In this document: in pieces, positions 44,324 to 54,043 of the stretch
Position numbering within the stretch: the stretch's first letter is position 1
Layout of the letters: each line of letters starts with the position of its first letter
Assembly: GCF_011602365.1 (NCBI RefSeq)
Contig: NZ_JAAONZ010000010.1
Coordinates: forward strand, 62,001 to 126,000
DNA: 64,000 bases
Direction of reading: 5' to 3'
Source of the DNA: Pseudomaricurvus hydrocarbonicus
Lineage (GTDB): Bacteria > Pseudomonadota > Gammaproteobacteria > Pseudomonadales > Cellvibrionaceae
The notes under the pieces: generated by a model
What the model saw: only the letters and a program-made list of their open reading frames with translations
Databases searched by the model: none
Told to the model about the DNA's origin: nothing
Translations under genes and position numbers: made by a program

Positions 44324-47300
44324 ATGCGGGCCACACAATCAATTTTTCGCGTCAGGCGGCAATACAATAAATGGGTCGGTGACGAGACGCTGGAAGATTA
44401 CGCGCTGCGTTTTACCGCCAAAAAAGCACGCCGCTGGAGCATCAGCCATATTGGCATGACCGCGCTGGGTGCCACGGCCTTTTTGGCACTGGAAGCCCTC
44501 AGTGCCGCCACCACCCTGCAATATGGTTTCATCAACACGCTCTGGGCCATGCTGGCCATCAGTGTGTCCATATTCATCATTGGCCTGCCGATTTCCTATT
44601 ATTCAGCCCGCCACGGCCTGGACATTGACCTCTTAACCCGAGGCGGCGGCTTTGGCTATTTAGGCTCCACCATCACCTCGCTGATTTACGCGTCGTTTAC
44701 GTTTATCTTTTTTGCCATTGAGGCCGCCATCTTCGCCTCGGCTCTCAGAGCGCTATTCAGTATTCCGCTCTGGGTTGGCTACATCATCAGCGCCCTGGTG
44801 GTGGTGCCCATTGTTACCCACGGCATCAAGGCCATCAGTCGCTTCCAGGTGGGCAGTCAACCTCTGTGGCTGCTGCTGCAAATTTGCGCCCTCGCTGCGG
44901 TGGTGTTTTACGAATTTGAGCGAATCGATAACTGGGTGCAATTTGTTCCCCGGGAACACGCCAGCACCCAGGGCTTTGACCTGATGCTGTTTGGCGCTTG
45001 CGTCTCCATCTTTTTCGCCATGGTGGCGCAAATTGGTGAACAGGTGGATTACCTGCGATTTATGCCACCCAAGACCCCGGAAAATCGCTACCGCTGGTGG
45101 TTTTGGTTAATCTTATCGGGCCCCGGCTGGATTCTGGTGGGCATGGTCAAAATGTTGCTGGGTTCATTTCTGGCCTATCTGGCTTTCACCCAGGCGATGC
45201 CCTACCAACAGGCCACCGATCCGGTGTACCTCTATCAATTGGCGTTTAATTACATCACCGAATCGCCATCCGGCTCGCTGGTGCTGGCCGGCATTCTGGT
45301 CATCCTCTCGCAGATGAAAATCAATGTCACCAACGCCTATGCCGGCTCGATTGCCTGGTCGAATTTCTTCTCCCGCTTAACCCACAGCCACCCGGGTCGC
45401 GTCGTGTGGCTGGTGTTTAACGTGGCCATTGCGCTGGTGTTGATGGAAATGGGGGTTTACCGGGTACTGGAGGCCATTCTTGGAGTTTTTGCCATTGTCG
45501 CGCTCAGCTGGCTCGCCTCACTGGCCGCCGACCTGCTGATCAACAAACCGCTGGGGCTCAGCCCGCCCATCACCGAATTCAAACGCTCGCACCTGTATGA
45601 CATCAACCCGGTGGGGGTCGGCTCCATGCTGATGGCCTCGGCGCTGGGTATTGTCTGTTATCTGGGCTATCTGGGAAACAACGCCAGTTACCTGGCGCAT
45701 TTCATCAGTCTTGGTGCCTGCTTTGTCTTTGTGCCCACCATCGCCGGGATCACCAAAGGTCGCTTTTACCTGGCTCGTCCGAGCAGTGACATCCTCTTTT
45801 ACGAGCTCCATAAAGATGAAGACCAGGCACTCAGCCAATCCCTGAACAGCGAGCCGGCAACGTTGCGCTGCTGTATTTGTGAAAGTGATTTTGAATACGA
45901 GGATATGAGCCACTGCCCGGCGTATCAGGGGGCCATTTGCTCCCTGTGCTGCTCCCTCGACGCCCGCTGTCTGGACAGCTGCAAGCCCGACGCGCGCTTA
46001 AAAGTTCAGCTCAACCAGTGGCTCGAAAGCTTTGCTCCGGCCAGCGTCGTACGCGCCCTGAATTCGCGAGTTGCGCGTTTCGCCTTTATCCTAAGCTGTG
46101 TCGCGCTGCTCAATGGCGCTTTTCTGGCCCTGATCTATTTTCACATCAAACCGGCATCAGCGCCGACGGCGGAATTGTTAAGCACCACCATCTGGATGAT
46201 TTTCTACGCTTTTATGATTGTGTCCGGCGTCATTTCCTGGCTGATTTTATTGGCCCATGAGAGTCGCCTGGTGGCTCAACAGGAATCCAACCGGCAAACC
46301 CGTTTATTGATTGATGAAATCGACGCTCACCAGGAAACCGACCGGGCCCTGCAGGAGGCCAAAGAACTGGCGGAACGCGCCAACGATGCCAAGAGTCGGT
46401 ATTTGTCGGGCATCAGTCACGAACTGCGTACCCCACTGCAATCCATTTTAGGTTACGCGCAACTGCTGTCCCAGAAAGCGGATATGCCGGCTCAGCATCA
46501 GTACCCGCTGGAAATCATTCGCAACAGCGGCGAGCACCTGGCGGGACTGATCGAAGGCTTATTGGACATTTCCAAAATTGAAGCCGGCCGCCTGGACATT
46601 TATCGCAACCAGGTACGCCTGCCGGAACTGCTGGAACAGCTGGTGCAGATGTTTACCCAGCAAGCGGAAATGAAAGGTCTTAGGTTTCATTTTCACCTGC
46701 ACCACCGACTGCCCGACGTGGTCATCACCGACGAGAAACGACTGCGACAAATCTTAATCAATTTACTGTCCAATGCGGTCAAATATACCGATCATGGCCG
46801 AGTGGACTTCCACGTGTATTACCGCAATCAGGTCGCTGAATTTTCCATCATTGATACCGGCCTGGGCATCCACAAAAAAGACATTGAACGGATCTTCACG
46901 CCCTTCGAACGCGTGCGTAACAGCCATACCCCACACACTCCGGGCACCGGGCTGGGCCTGACTATTGTCAGATTGCTCACCGAGGTCATGGGCGGCAATC
47001 TCGACATCAAGAGCACGCCCGGCGAGGGCAGCTGTTTCAGCGTATCCATGATGTTGTCCTGGGTCAGCACTCCGACTGTCGCCGCGCCACCACAGCGCAC
47101 CATCAAGGGCTATCAGGGCGCAACGCAAATCATCATGGCGGTTGACGATGACCCCATTCACCGCGGCCTATTAACCGATATCCTGAACCCGCTGGGGTTT
47201 CGCGTAGTGGAAGCCAACTCAGCCGACGATTGCTTGCGGCAACTGGCAGACGTTCGCCCGGACTGCTTTATTCTCGATGTTAACATGCCAGGTTGCAGTG

Positions 47301-47857
47301 GCTTTGAACTGGCCACGCAGTTGCGTCAGGAGGGTTACACAACCCCCATCCTCATGCTGTCTGCCGAGGTCAATGAGCGTCACCGCAACCCACTTGAGCT
47401 GCAATTGCCTGCGGGTTTGAAAGCGCCTCACCCAAAGGCACCCCACGACGATTACATGGTGAAGCCTATTCGCAATCAACTGTTGCTGGAAAAAGTCGGC
47501 AATCTGTTGACGCTCGAATGGCAGTACATTGATGACACTCTGACCGGCATAGCATCACTGACCAACATAGCATCACTGACCAACACAGCATCTCAGACCA
47601 ACCTAGCATCGAAAGTTCAGTGCTCTGCTGCGAAACTGGACAGCAGCGCTTCGCTGAAAAGCCGGTTACAGCATCCGCTGATACAGCAACTGACCAGTCG
47701 TGTTCAGGTTGCACATCGTAAAGGGGTGCTCGACACCCTGGATGAAATTCAAACATCGGGTATTCTTGACGCCGATGCCCTGAAACACTTGCGTGACCTT
47801 GCGCAATCCATGCAGTACGAACAACTGGAACTTCTTCTGGAGACCGACCCCGCATGA
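44324..47857 (+). CDS. NCS1-type transporter fused to hybrid sensor histidine kinase
   Basis: About 1177 residues. The N-terminal half (about 1-490) is a twelve-helix NCS1-like cytosine/purine permease domain. Next comes a cytoplasmic Cys-rich segment (CCICESDFEYEDMSHCPAY then CSLCCSLDARCLDSC) likely to bind metal. Two more membrane helices follow (about 580-660), then a histidine kinase: ISHELRTPLQSILGYAQLL (His about 699), LINLLSNAVKYT and GTGLGLTIV. A receiver follows (VDDDP, phosphoacceptor Asp about 985 in FILDVNMPG). A C-terminal part after a hexapeptide-repeat linker may be an Hpt-like helix bundle, unproven. I chose ATG 44324 (GGA upstream) over an in-frame GTG at 44288. It is coupled to the LuxR-type regulator. 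Confidence 0.9.
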   Translation: MRATQSIFRVRRQYNKWVGDETLEDYALRFTAKKARRWSISHIGMTALGATAFLALEALSAATTLQYGFINTLWAMLAISVSIFIIGLPISYYSARHGLDIDLLTRGGGFGYLGSTITSLIYASFTFIFFAIEAAIFASALRALFSIPLWVGYIISALVVVPIVTHGIKAISRFQVGSQPLWLLLQICALAAVVFYEFERIDNWVQFVPREHASTQGFDLMLFGACVSIFFAMVAQIGEQVDYLRFMPPKTPENRYRWWFWLILSGPGWILVGMVKMLLGSFLAYLAFTQAMPYQQATDPVYLYQLAFNYITESPSGSLVLAGILVILSQMKINVTNAYAGSIAWSNFFSRLTHSHPGRVVWLVFNVAIALVLMEMGVYRVLEAILGVFAIVALSWLASLAADLLINKPLGLSPPITEFKRSHLYDINPVGVGSMLMASALGIVCYLGYLGNNASYLAHFISLGACFVFVPTIAGITKGRFYLARPSSDILFYELHKDEDQALSQSLNSEPATLRCCICESDFEYEDMSHCPAYQGAICSLCCSLDARCLDSCKPDARLKVQLNQWLESFAPASVVRALNSRVARFAFILSCVALLNGAFLALIYFHIKPASAPTAELLSTTIWMIFYAFMIVSGVISWLILLAHESRLVAQQESNRQTRLLIDEIDAHQETDRALQEAKELAERANDAKSRYLSGISHELRTPLQSILGYAQLLSQKADMPAQHQYPLEIIRNSGEHLAGLIEGLLDISKIEAGRLDIYRNQVRLPELLEQLVQMFTQQAEMKGLRFHFHLHHRLPDVVITDEKRLRQILINLLSNAVKYTDHGRVDFHVYYRNQVAEFSIIDTGLGIHKKDIERIFTPFERVRNSHTPHTPGTGLGLTIVRLLTEVMGGNLDIKSTPGEGSCFSVSMMLSWVSTPTVAAPPQRTIKGYQGATQIIMAVDDDPIHRGLLTDILNPLGFRVVEANSADDCLRQLADVRPDCFILDVNMPGCSGFELATQLRQEGYTTPILMLSAEVNERHRNPLELQLPAGLKAPHPKAPHDDYMVKPIRNQLLLEKVGNLLTLEWQYIDDTLTGIASLTNIASLTNTASQTNLASKVQCSAAKLDSSASLKSRLQHPLIQQLTSRVQVAHRKGVLDTLDEIQTSGILDADALKHLRDLAQSMQYEQLELLLETDPA
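47549..47602 (+). repeat. 18-bp in-frame tandem repeat in the kinase linker
   Basis: Three 18-bp units (ATAGCATCACTGACCAAC, identical in the first two) encode IASLTN, IASLTN and TASQTN between receiver and C-terminal part of the hybrid kinase. Confidence 0.85.
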
Positions 47858-48768
47858 CGTATTCCGACAAACAAGACATCGTACTGGTGGTCGATGACTC
47901 GCCTGATTCTCTAAGCCTGATCAGCGATGTGCTGGAAGAAGCCAACATCAGCGTGCTGGTGGCCCTGGAAGGGCGTCAGGCATTGACCATTGCCCAGCGT
48001 CTGCGTCCGGATATGATTCTGCTGGATGCCATCATGCCCAAAATGGACGGCTTTGAAACCTGTCGACAACTCAAAGCCGACCCGGAACTGGCCAGCATTC
48101 CGGTCATTTTCATGACCGGACTGACAGAAACCGAAAATATTGTTCAGGGGCTCGAAGCCGGGGGCGTGGATTACCTCACCAAACCCATCAAACCCAATGA
48201 ACTGCTGGCGCGCATGAAAGTCCATCTCAACAATGCACGTTTAACCACCAGCGCCCAACAAGCACTGGACTCCACCGGTCAGTTTCTGATGACGACAGAC
48301 CACAACGGTCAACTGCTCTGGGCGACACCCCAGGTGCGTGAACTGTTCCACAAAGCCCCCTTGCCAACCGATGAACTGCAGCAATCGCTGGCCAGCGAAC
48401 TCAAATTCTGGCTGCAACACGCCCCCAGCCCGCAGCAAAAGCTGAAACTGGAAAAGCTCGGCCTGTCCCTGTCCGTGGTGTTTATTGAACAGCGCAACCC
48501 GCAGGAGTTTTTATTGAAACTGGTGGATGATGTGGAAGTGTCAGACCAGGAACTGTTTCAGAAGAAACTGTCCCTGACGGTACGCGAAGCTGAGGTTTTG
48601 CACTGGATCGCCTGCGGCAAAACCAATCGGGAAATCGGTGAGATCCTGGCCATCAGCCCGCGCACGGTCAACAAACATCTGGAGCAGGTGTTTCAAAAAA
48701 TCGGAGTGGAAAACCGAACCGCGGCGGCCAGCGTGGCGCTGCGCATTGCCAACGAATCTTTAGCCTAG
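47854..48768 (+). CDS. Response regulator with LuxR-type DNA-binding domain
   Basis: 304 residues: an N-terminal receiver (VVDDSPDSL, phosphoacceptor Asp58 in MILLDAIMPKMDG, KPIKP) and a middle segment of about 110 residues with a faint PAS-like appearance. The C-terminal LuxR helix-turn-helix contains LTVREAEVLHWIACGKTNRE and ISPRTVNKHLEQVF. The start codon overlaps the kinase stop (ATGA), so the pair is translationally coupled and almost certainly a cognate phosphorelay. Targets probably include the divergent aminotransferase or the urea module, by position only. Confidence 0.92.
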   Translation: MTYSDKQDIVLVVDDSPDSLSLISDVLEEANISVLVALEGRQALTIAQRLRPDMILLDAIMPKMDGFETCRQLKADPELASIPVIFMTGLTETENIVQGLEAGGVDYLTKPIKPNELLARMKVHLNNARLTTSAQQALDSTGQFLMTTDHNGQLLWATPQVRELFHKAPLPTDELQQSLASELKFWLQHAPSPQQKLKLEKLGLSLSVVFIEQRNPQEFLLKLVDDVEVSDQELFQKKLSLTVREAEVLHWIACGKTNREIGEILAISPRTVNKHLEQVFQKIGVENRTAAASVALRIANESLA

Positions 48769-48780
48769 ACACAACCTTTG

Positions 48781-48860
48781 ACTCATAAGCACACCTTGGA
48801 ACTGATAAGCAGGTCTTGCGCCTAATTAGCACGTCTTCAGTCTAATCAGCACACCAAGGG
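48781..48860. repeat. Four exactly phased imperfect 20-bp tandem units
   Basis: Units begin at 48781, 48801, 48821 and 48841, for example ACTCATAAGCACACCTTGGA and TCTAATCAGCACACCAAGGG. All share an (A/T)AGCA or CAGCA core. They lie directly after the regulator stop codon. Confidence 0.85.
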
Positions 48861-48974
48861 CGTAACCTTATCGACGGCTCATTAACCGGTCACGGCTCAA
48901 CCGTATCGTCGTATCCTCAGATCGCCTCTGCCTACCGCAAGCAACATCCCTGTCAGCCGGTTACCAAAACGAAA

Positions 48975-49172
48975 TTACTTCTTGCCCTTCCAGGGTGCCT
49001 TGTTGATCACATACCCCCCGGCCACCACCACGGCGGACACCGCCAGCAACAGCCACAGCGAGTGTTCCATATCGTGCTGTACACCGACATCGCCACCGTG
49101 ACCGGAATGGGCCAACACCAGCGGCGACACCAGACTCAACCCCACAACGCCTGCAAAACGGAACTTACCCAT
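48975..49172 (-). CDS. Small His-rich membrane protein next to ureG
   Basis: A 65-residue protein with a signal-like N-terminus (cut after L-V-L-A, about residue 21), then AHSGHGGDVGVQHDMEHS containing five His, one membrane helix (about 40-56) and a basic end WKGKK. I recognise no family. Its place at the end of the urease operon and the His cluster suggest metal (possibly nickel) handling at the membrane, but it could be unrelated. The ORF is short; the signal peptide/membrane pattern supports it being real. Confidence 0.6.
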   Translation of the reverse strand: MGKFRFAGVVGLSLVSPLVLAHSGHGGDVGVQHDMEHSLWLLLAVSAVVVAGGYVINKAPWKGKK

Positions 49173-49199
49173 ACTTTTTCACTCCCCTGATACTCATAA

Positions 49200-49319
49200 T
49201 CTCTAGTCTCTAGTTCTCTAGTTTCTAGCCACTAGTCTCTAGTCTCTAGTTTCTAGTTTCTAGTTTCTAGTTTCTAGTTTCTAGCAACTCGCAACTCGCA
49301 ACTCGCAACTCGCAACTCG
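49200..49319. repeat. Heptanucleotide arrays TTTCTAG/TCTCTAG and CAACTCG x5
   Basis: Degenerate CTAG-bearing heptamers (from about 49200) lead into five perfect TTTCTAG copies (49250-49284) and then five perfect CAACTCG copies (49285-49319), ending ten bases from the ureG stop. The TTTCTAG unit is the same as at 38505-38567. Confidence 0.95.
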
Positions 49320-49328
49320 CCCCGGATG

Positions 49329-50042
49329 TTAAACCACCGCTTTCGCCGGCGGCATGTCCTGCGGTGGCAACATACCTTCATCGACAATAAAGCGAATGAT
49401 GTCATCAATGCCGTCGCCCGCTTTCAGATTGGAAAAGACAAACGGACGACTGCCACGCATTCTTTTGCTGTCGGTATCCATGACCTCCAGAGAGGCGCCC
49501 ACCAGAGGTGCCAAGTCGGTCTTGTTGATGATCAGCAAGTCCGATTTGGTAATGCCCGGGCCCCCTTTGCGGGGAATTTTATCGCCGGCCGAAACATCAA
49601 TCACGTAGATGGTGAGGTCCGACAATTCCGGACTGAAGGTCGCACTGAGGTTATCTCCGCCACTTTCCACAAACACCACATCCAGTTCGCCGTGACGGCG
49701 CAGCAATTCATCAATGGCCGCCAGGTTCATGGACGCATCTTCCCGAATGGCCGTGTGCGGACAACCGCCGGTTTCCACACCGATGATGCGATCTTCACTG
49801 AGCACCTCGTGGCGGGTCAAAAACTGCGAGTCCTCCTGGGTGTAAATGTCATTGGTGACCACCGCAATGTTGTAATAATCGCGCATCGCCGAGCAGAGTG
49901 TGCGCAACAGCGCGGTTTTCCCCGACCCCACCGGACCACCCACCCCGACCCGCAGGGTTTGTTTGGGGCGAGACGTTTTTTGATGTGACTCATCGTGATG
50001 GGGCGTAGTGTCCGGCGCGGAAGCACCGTGTGTATAGGCCAT
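49329..50042 (-). CDS. ureG: Urease accessory GTPase
   Basis: A SIMIBI-class GTPase that powers nickel insertion into urease with UreD/UreF. 237 residues: the N-terminal 26 are His-rich ([16 protein letters not shown]), a possible nickel-binding extension. The P-loop is [14 protein letters not shown] (about 33-46) and the conserved [15 protein letters not shown] segment follows. [16 protein letters not shown] supplies the guanine-specificity NKxD. It is the last urease gene, 90 bp after ureF. Confidence 0.97.
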   Translation of the reverse strand: MAYTHGASAPDTTPHHDESHQKTSRPKQTLRVGVGGPVGSGKTALLRTLCSAMRDYYNIAVVTNDIYTQEDSQFLTRHEVLSEDRIIGVETGGCPHTAIREDASMNLAAIDELLRRHGELDVVFVESGGDNLSATFSPELSDLTIYVIDVSAGDKIPRKGGPGITKSDLLIINKTDLAPLVGASLEVMDTDSKRMRGSRPFVFSNLKAGDGIDDIIRFIVDEGMLPPQDMPPAKAVV

Positions 50043-50132
50043 GTTTGGTTATCCTCTCTATAATCCTTTGTCAGTCGTTGTTCATGGTCGGGTGACCTTA
50101 ACGATTTAACATATCCGTTAAAAACTCACACC

Positions 50133-50867
50133 TTAAGAGCGAAACAAGCGTGTGTATTGGGTCTCGTGCAAGGCGCTGGCAATGGCCAGAGCCGGCAGGC
50201 TCGCCCCCAGTTCATCATCCGCCAATGACTTCGCCGTCGCGATGGTGGCGGGAATGCACTGCTGCAATTGACCCAGAAGTTGCTGCGCGTGCGTTTGCCC
50301 CAGAGGCACCAGCTTGGTGGCTGCGGCCACCTGATTCTCGAGCCACGACCAGGCATAACCCAGCAGGGCCGCCTCCGCATTCACTTGCCACTGCTGGGCA
50401 GCGCAGGCAAACACCGCCACAAAACTCACTTCCGCAGGTACCTGCGCTGGTGCGCATGGCTGGGCAGACTGAGCTTGCCGCAACCCGTCAAGCGGCACAT
50501 CAAGGCGGGTCAACAAGCGCTGCAGCGCCTCCCCCATGGCGGTATCGGCAAGCCTTAACTCTTTGGTTTCGCGGCAGGCCAATGCCATCCGGTTCCAGTA
50601 TTGAACCCCAGCGACGGTATTCTCCCCGCCGTCTTGCTGCACTTGGCACAACCGATGAATGCGCCACAGAATCGGTAAATCCACTCTCGCCAGAGCATCG
50701 TGCATCTGCAATTCCAGCCAGGCTTCGGCACTCTCAACCGAATCCACCCAGCCGGCTTCAACGGCGTATTCCAGGCCTTGGGAAAAGGCATAGCCACCCA
50801 CTGGCAAGCTGACACTGCTGAGCTGCAACAGACGCAGCAAGCCGACATCAGTGGTGGTGATGGCCAT
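50133..50867 (-). CDS. ureF: Urease accessory protein UreF
   Basis: A helical accessory protein that bridges UreD and UreG in the nickel-loading complex. 244 residues from ATG 50867. I preferred this start because the family begins close to LLRLLQLSSVSLPVGGYAFS, while the longer frame (50894) adds nine unusual residues. The start lies inside the end of ureE (about 20 bp overlap), so the two are coupled. The signature GGYAFSQGLEYAVEAGWV is present. Confidence 0.94.
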   Translation of the reverse strand: MAITTTDVGLLRLLQLSSVSLPVGGYAFSQGLEYAVEAGWVDSVESAEAWLELQMHDALARVDLPILWRIHRLCQVQQDGGENTVAGVQYWNRMALACRETKELRLADTAMGEALQRLLTRLDVPLDGLRQAQSAQPCAPAQVPAEVSFVAVFACAAQQWQVNAEAALLGYAWSWLENQVAAATKLVPLGQTHAQQLLGQLQQCIPATIATAKSLADDELGASLPALAIASALHETQYTRLFRS

Positions 50868-51291
50868 GACTGTAGGCTCCCGATTCCGGCACAAATACTG
50901 CGTCCTCGTGGGTGACCGTTAACCCCAGCATTTTCAACATATCCTCCAGCACATGGTCGGGAGTCATGTGCAGCCAGCGATCGCCCACCTGCAATTTCAC
51001 GTGGCGGTTACCCAGGTGATAACAGGCTCGGCTGAAGGTGTGCCAATCCTCACACTCGGCGCGGGTCACCTGCTCTACCGCCCCCTGCACCTGAAGGTAT
51101 TTGCCGCATTCTGTTTTTAACACTTCGCCCACGAGCAATGGTTTGCCTCGCTCCAGAAACACCCGCACCTCAGCGCCCGCCTCCGACACCGTTTTCAAGC
51201 GGCCTTTGTCCCGCTGTTCCTGGGTGAGTACGATGACATCATCGCAATTTAAGTCCGGGACGATCCCTAAACGCTGATAAATATCCAACAA
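50848..51291 (-). CDS. ureE: Urease nickel metallochaperone UreE
   Basis: Delivers nickel to the UreDFG complex. 147 residues with the peptide-binding domain (about 1-75) and metal-binding domain carrying CYHLGNRHVKLQVGD, with the dimer-interface metal His. A His-rich C-terminal tail SHGHHHH is present, shorter than in Klebsiella. It lies 91 bp after ureC and overlaps ureF. Confidence 0.95.
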   Translation of the reverse strand: MLDIYQRLGIVPDLNCDDVIVLTQEQRDKGRLKTVSEAGAEVRVFLERGKPLLVGEVLKTECGKYLQVQGAVEQVTRAECEDWHTFSRACYHLGNRHVKLQVGDRWLHMTPDHVLEDMLKMLGLTVTHEDAVFVPESGAYSHGHHHH

Positions 51292-51382
51292 TATTTTCCT
51301 TCTTGTAACTTCGTGATCAAGTTTACCGTCCTGTCACTGCCACACCTGCGGCTCGCAATGACGAGTGATAGCCCTTAGGGTC

Positions 51383-53122
51383 TTAAAACAACGTATAGCG
51401 CTGCGCCAATGGCAGTTCTGTCGCCGGCTCGCAGGTCAGCAACTGGCCATCGGCCCGCACCTCATAGGTTTGCGGATCCACCTGGATATTAGGCAGCCAG
51501 TGATTGTGAACCATATCGCCCTTGGTCAGTGTGCGGGTATTGCGGCAGGGCAATAACTGGCGCTGTAACCCCAGCGCCTCAGCCACACCGGCATCGATCG
51601 ACGCTTGCGAGGCAAAGGTGAATGAGGTCTTGGCCACCGCCAACCCCATCGCGCCGAACATCGGCCGATAATGCACCGGCTGTGGCGTCGGGATGGAGGC
51701 ATTCGCATCCCCCATGGGGGCCGCTGCAATCATGCCACCTTTCAAAATCAGCGCGGGCTTGATGCCAAAAAATGCCGGCTTCCACAGCACCAGGTCCGCC
51801 AGCTTGCCCACTTCGATCGACCCCACCTCGTGGGCGATGCCGTGGGTGATGGCCGGATTGATGGTGTACTTGGCGACATACCGGCGCGCCCGGAAATTAT
51901 CGGCGCCGTCTGTATTGGGGTGGCCCACACTGTTGGGCTCACCGGCTTCATCTTCTTTTAAAGGGCCGCGCTGCACTTTCATTTTGTGGGCAGTTTGCCA
52001 GGTCCGGGTAATCACTTCGCCCACCCGCCCCATGGCCTGTGAGTCTGAAGAGATCATACTGAACGCGCCGAGGTCGTGCAGAATGTCTTCGGCGGCAATG
52101 GTTTCTTTGCGAATGCGCGAATCGGCGAAGGCCACATCTTCCGGAATGCTGGCATCCAGATGATGACAGACCATCAGCATGTCGAGATGCTCATCAATGG
52201 TATTGACCGTATAGGGCCGCGTCGGGTTGGTGGACGAGGGCAACACGTTGGGATAGGCACAGGCCTTAATGATGTCCGGTGCGTGCCCGCCGCCGGCCCC
52301 TTCGGTGTGGTAGGTGTGAATCACCCGGTCTTTAAAAGCCCCGATGGTGTCATCCACAAAACCGGATTCGTTGAGGGTATCGGTGTGGATGGCCACCTGC
52401 ACATCGTATTTATCGGCCACCGTCAAACAGTTGTCGATGGACGCCGGGGTCGTGCCCCAGTCTTCGTGCAGTTTTAACCCGCAGGCGCCGGCCATCAGCT
52501 GCTCTTCGAGAGCCACCGGCAAGCTGGCGTTACCCTTGCCCAAAAAGCCAAAGTTCATGGGCAGGGAATCGGTTGCCTGTAACATCTTGCCGATATTCCA
52601 TGGCCCCGGGGTACAGGTGGTGGCGTTGGTCCCGGTGGCCGGCCCGGTACCGCCACCAATCATGGTGGTGACGCCGGACATGAGCGCTTCATCCACCTGC
52701 TGCGGACAAATAAAATGAATGTGCGCATCAATGCCCCCCGCCGTCAGGATGGAACCTTCTCCGGCGATGACTTCGGTGCCCGGACCAATGATAACGTCGA
52801 CACCATCCTGCACATCGGGATTACCCGCCTTGCCGATCGCCACGATACGACCGGCGTTAATCCCCACATCCGCCTTGACGATGCCCCAGTGATCCAGAAT
52901 CAGTGCGTTGGTGATGACCAGGTCCACGGTCTCGCTGCACGAGCGTTGCGATTGCCCCATGCCATCGCGAATCACCTTGCCGCCGCCAAACTTCACTTCG
53001 TCCCCGTAATGGGTGAAATCCTTTTCTACTTCTATCCATAACTCGGTGTCGCCCAAACGTACGCGGTCACCCACGGTGGGGCCAAACATATGGGCATAAC
53101 TGTGTCGATCCATGGTCGTCAT
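51383..53122 (-). CDS. ureC: Urease alpha (catalytic) subunit
   Basis: Hydrolyses urea to ammonia and carbamate at a di-nickel site. 579 residues with all catalytic elements: His134 and His136 ([10 protein letters not shown]), carbamylated Lys217 (GLKLHEDWG), His246, His272 (HTYHTEG), active-site flap Cys319-His320 (MVCHHLD) and Asp360 ([10 protein letters not shown]). The ATG overlaps the ureB stop by four bases. Confidence 0.98.
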   Translation of the reverse strand: MTTMDRHSYAHMFGPTVGDRVRLGDTELWIEVEKDFTHYGDEVKFGGGKVIRDGMGQSQRSCSETVDLVITNALILDHWGIVKADVGINAGRIVAIGKAGNPDVQDGVDVIIGPGTEVIAGEGSILTAGGIDAHIHFICPQQVDEALMSGVTTMIGGGTGPATGTNATTCTPGPWNIGKMLQATDSLPMNFGFLGKGNASLPVALEEQLMAGACGLKLHEDWGTTPASIDNCLTVADKYDVQVAIHTDTLNESGFVDDTIGAFKDRVIHTYHTEGAGGGHAPDIIKACAYPNVLPSSTNPTRPYTVNTIDEHLDMLMVCHHLDASIPEDVAFADSRIRKETIAAEDILHDLGAFSMISSDSQAMGRVGEVITRTWQTAHKMKVQRGPLKEDEAGEPNSVGHPNTDGADNFRARRYVAKYTINPAITHGIAHEVGSIEVGKLADLVLWKPAFFGIKPALILKGGMIAAAPMGDANASIPTPQPVHYRPMFGAMGLAVAKTSFTFASQASIDAGVAEALGLQRQLLPCRNTRTLTKGDMVHNHWLPNIQVDPQTYEVRADGQLLTCEPATELPLAQRYTLF

Positions 53123-53499
53123 TCTGACTCTCCCTGTGTGCTTGAATCAGACGAACCCGAGGCCGGCGAACCGGAAACCGACGGCGCTGTCGCAGGCAAA
53201 TCGCCCATCACCTCGCCCCGAAAACCGTAAATTTTTCGCTCGCCGGCAAAGGCCACCAGTTCCACTTCGCGCCCCTGCCCCGGTTCAAAACGAACGGCGG
53301 TGCCGGAGGCAATGTTCAAATGAAATCCCATCGCCTGGCTGCGATCAAAGGACAGCGCCGGATTCACTTCTGCAAAATGATAATGCGATCCTATCTGCAC
53401 CGGCCGATCACCGGTATTTTCCACTCGCAACGTGCGCACTTCACGACCGGGATTTAACACAATGTCTCCGCTCGCAGTTTTTATCTCGCCGGGTCTCAT
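53119..53499 (-). CDS. ureB: Urease beta subunit
   Basis: Structural subunit of the heterotrimeric urease. 126 residues including the typical core [20 protein letters not shown] and [18 protein letters not shown]. The last 25 residues are an unusual Ser/Pro/Gly-rich tail ([13 protein letters not shown]) beyond the normal ~100-residue length. It is translationally coupled to ureC. Confidence 0.96.
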   Translation of the reverse strand: MRPGEIKTASGDIVLNPGREVRTLRVENTGDRPVQIGSHYHFAEVNPALSFDRSQAMGFHLNIASGTAVRFEPGQGREVELVAFAGERKIYGFRGEVMGDLPATAPSVSGSPASGSSDSSTQGESE

Positions 53500-53549
53500 A
53501 ACGTTACTCCTTCACTCATACCACCCCCTTCTGCGCGTATTTTCCGCGT

Positions 53550-53634
53550 CACTCAATCAGTCGCTTCACTCAATGAGAGAGCCCTCAGCCAATGAGAGGC
53601 CTCAGCCAATAAGCGGTCACACTCAATTAATCGG
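53550..53634. repeat. Imperfect ~17-19-bp tandem units between ureB and ureA
   Basis: Five units built on CACTCAATNA or CTCAGCCAATNA fill most of the gap and run into the last codons of ureA, for example CACTCAATCAGTCGCTT and CACTCAATGAGAGAGCC. Confidence 0.7.
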
Positions 53635-53925
53635 GTCGTGGACGGTCACCAGTTTGGTGCCATCCGGAAACGTGGCTTCTACCTGAACTTCGCTGATCAT
53701 CTCGGCAATCCCATCCATGACCTGATCACTGGTGAGAATTTTTTTCCCCTCGCTCATCAATTGCGCCACGGTTTTACCTTCCCGTGCGCCCTCAATAATC
53801 TCCATACTGATCAGCGCCATGGCTTCCGGATAATTCAGTTTCAAGCCCTTGGCCAAACGCCGTTCCGCCAACAGGGCTGCCGTAAACAGCAGTAACTTGT
53901 CTTTTTCTCTGGGCAATAATTCCAT
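53623..53925 (-). CDS. ureA: Urease gamma subunit
   Basis: The smallest structural urease subunit, 100 residues, exactly the usual length from ATG 53925 ([20 protein letters not shown]). An upstream GTG would add three residues; AAGG seven bases before ATG decides the start. [20 protein letters not shown] is diagnostic. Confidence 0.97.
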   Translation of the reverse strand: MELLPREKDKLLLFTAALLAERRLAKGLKLNYPEAMALISMEIIEGAREGKTVAQLMSEGKKILTSDQVMDGIAEMISEVQVEATFPDGTKLVTVHDPIN

Positions 53926-54043
53926 CGCTAACACCTTACTTTCTTAATCGTTCAAACGGGCAAACGCTTGAATCTATGAATTCTGTGTCGATAAACGCTT
54001 TAACGGCTAGCCTCTGAGCCTGAGGCCTTTGCGGCAAAGAGAC

